The translations under genes were made by a program, and so were the position numbers. Source: Afipia sp. (lineage in GTDB: Bacteria; Pseudomonadota; Alphaproteobacteria; Rhizobiales; Xanthobacteraceae). From it: a stretch of 64,000 nucleotides of DNA. Location of the stretch: positions 62,001 to 126,000 of the forward strand of contig JANQAK010000006.1 of assembly GCA_024707075.1 (NCBI GenBank), in the 5' to 3' direction. Within the stretch, counting starts at the first letter, position 1. Each line of letters opens with the position of its first letter. Shown here piece after piece: positions 62,714 to 64,000 of this stretch. The notes below the pieces were generated by a model that saw only the letters and a list, made by a program, of their open reading frames with translations, was not told the origin of the DNA and searched no databases.

Positions 62714-64000
62714 GCCGCCGTCTCCATCGCGGACGGCGCAAGATGGATCACCCGATCCATGCGGGCCGCGAGCACTGGATCATGTGTCGCCACGATCAGC
62801 GTCCGGCCGCGCGCCAGCAATAGTAAAGCGTCTGTGATCTCTTGCGCCGTGCCGCTGTCGAGATGAGCAGTGGGTTCGTCGGCAAGGATGAGGGTCGCCT
62901 CGGGATCGACCGCGATCCGGGCCAGCGCGAGCCTGAGTGCTTCGCCGCCGGACAGGCCGATCCCCCTTCGCCGATGGCGGCAGAGCCACGGTGCCGAACG
63001 TGTTGGAGTTGCATGACGTCAAGCGCTTGCGCGACGAGGGCCGCCGTCACACCCGGCCGGCCCAGTGAGACATTCGTGGCGAATGTGCCGGCGAAGATAT
63101 GCGGCGCCTGTCCAATCCAGGCTATCCGTTGGCGTAGCGCAGCGGCATTGCTCTCGCCGAGCGCCTGGTCCCCGATCGCGATGCGACCGGCATCAGCCAC
63201 AGCCAGCCCCGCGATGAGAGCGAGCAGCGTCGACTTTCCCGCGCCGCTTGGCGCCAGCAGCGCCACATGTTCGCCCGGTGCGATGGCGAGATCGAAATCG
63301 TCAAACACCGCAGCGGTCGTCCCGGCGTGCTGGTAGCGCAGTCCGTCGATTCGGATCGCAGGCGTTTGTAGGATCTGCGGAGTGGCTATGGGCTGGTCGT
63401 CGTTTGCACCAAGCAGGTCAGCGCTCCCACGGGACAGCCGCTCCAGCGCTTCGACCGCGGCTTCGCCCGCCGCGCGGTCGTGCCATGCCCCCGAGAGATC
63501 GCGCAACGGCTCAAAGAAGGCTGGCGCCAGCAGCAGGATGAACAATCCCTCGCTGAGACTAAGTCTGCTGCCCCACGTGCCGAAGTCGAGTTGACCGAGC
63601 AGATGGAAGCCGACGTAAACGGCAACCATGGCGACGCCGAGTGCGGCGAACAGCTCAAGCACCGCGGAGGAAAGAAAAGCGATCCGCAGGACCGCCATGG
63701 TGCGGCTGCGCAAGCTCTCGGCATTTGCGCGCACGCGGGAAGCGGTCGCGTCGACCGCATCGAGCGAGCGAATTGTTGCAAGACCGCGCAGCCGGTCCAG
63801 CAGGAACGCATTCATGCCGCCCACCTCGCCGAGTTGCCGTTCGCTTGCCGCTTTGGCCCGCCATCCGATCAGAGCCATGAAAATCGGAATCAGCGGGGCG
63901 GCGGCCAGCAACACGAGCGCGGCCGCCCACGAGAAGACGAGGACGCAGGAAAGGATAACGAGAGGGACAATGGTGGCGCGCAGCCGGGCCGGCTGAAATC
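62710..64000 (-). pseudogene. cydD: CydD, ABC exporter subunit for bd oxidase assembly; 5' partial, frameshifted
   Basis: The gene enters from beyond the window end. The last transmembrane helices (SEGLFILLLAPAFFEPLRDL) and the ATPase domain with LLAPSGAGKSTLLALIAGLA are in frame. The frame then breaks at the C run 62962-62966: adding one base gives GEGGIGLSGGEALRLALARI, LILADEPTAHLDSGTAQEIT and a natural end at 62710, four bases into cydC. I think the gene is intact in the cell. It pairs with CydC as the thiol exporter needed for the bd oxidase. Confidence 0.85.

Noticed and set aside
1-64000. CRISPR array, prophage or insertion sequence
   Set aside because: No evenly spaced repeats, no transposase or integrase frame and no target-site duplications were found; the junctions at 15.4, 24.8 and 45.1 kb lack element ends.

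Overview
The window is GC-rich alphaproteobacterial DNA. A complete clade-I nos operon with a Tat-exported NosZ, a cyd bd-oxidase operon, a small hypothetical protein of the type common in Bradyrhizobium relatives (41318-41662) and a BigR/SqrR-type sulfide regulator suggest a denitrifying member of the Nitrobacteraceae (Bradyrhizobium, Rhodopseudomonas or Afipia group). That placement rests on protein recognition, not on a marker gene. No rRNA, tRNA, CRISPR array or intact insertion sequence was seen.

Layout. 1-3546: a glycosyltransferase (5' end outside the window, frameshifted) and a GH130-type glycosidase. 3700-8450: small hypotheticals, a DUF6522-type gene behind a near-perfect NsrR-type operator, a LysR regulator and a TDT/SLAC1 transporter. 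8728-13350 (minus): a ThDP enzyme, a BASS transporter and two SDR proteins. 13783-16420: an AraC regulator, a C-terminal remnant of sulfoacetaldehyde acetyltransferase (xsc) and a broken AraC gene. 16593-24339: acyl-CoA dehydrogenase, thiolase, acyl-CoA ligase, a saccharopine-dehydrogenase-like reductase and a two-subunit CoA-transferase, together a catabolic cluster for an unknown acid. 24585-25330: remnants, including a TonB receptor tail fused head-on to an N-terminally deleted Rrf2/NsrR gene.

25501-35891: a ferritin-like gene divergent from nosRZDFYLX and a cytochrome c. 36400-36950: an OprC-like receptor remnant. 37160-40909: a gluconate-dehydrogenase-like complex (small subunit, GMC flavoprotein, triheme cytochrome). 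41318-44156: a small hypothetical, an MBL-fold hydrolase and an MscS channel flanked by two GGCCGGCC hairpins. 44462-45100: a decapitated NDH-2. 45026-48917: acylating sulfoacetaldehyde dehydrogenase, a SucC/SucD-like ADP-forming ligase pair and an IclR gene lacking its DNA-binding half. 49182-51425: a small membrane protein and a divergent YeiE-like LysR / YeiH exporter pair.

51671-57983: an SqrR/BigR-controlled unit with an SQR-like flavoprotein, a DUF2892 protein and an RND pump. 58045-64000: cydX, cydB, cydA, cydC and cydD (minus; cydD runs off the window).

Together the genes describe a respiratory flexibility and sulfur region: N2O respiration, high-affinity bd oxidase, sulfide defence and organosulfonate handling. 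Two sequence-wide signals affect how the annotation should be read. At least nine otherwise well-conserved genes carry one-base frameshifts, mostly in G/C runs. Leu-Gln codon pairs are almost always CTA-CAG, while CTGCAG is nearly absent. Both fit either consensus errors of a long-read assembly or, for the second, a methylation-linked mutation bias.
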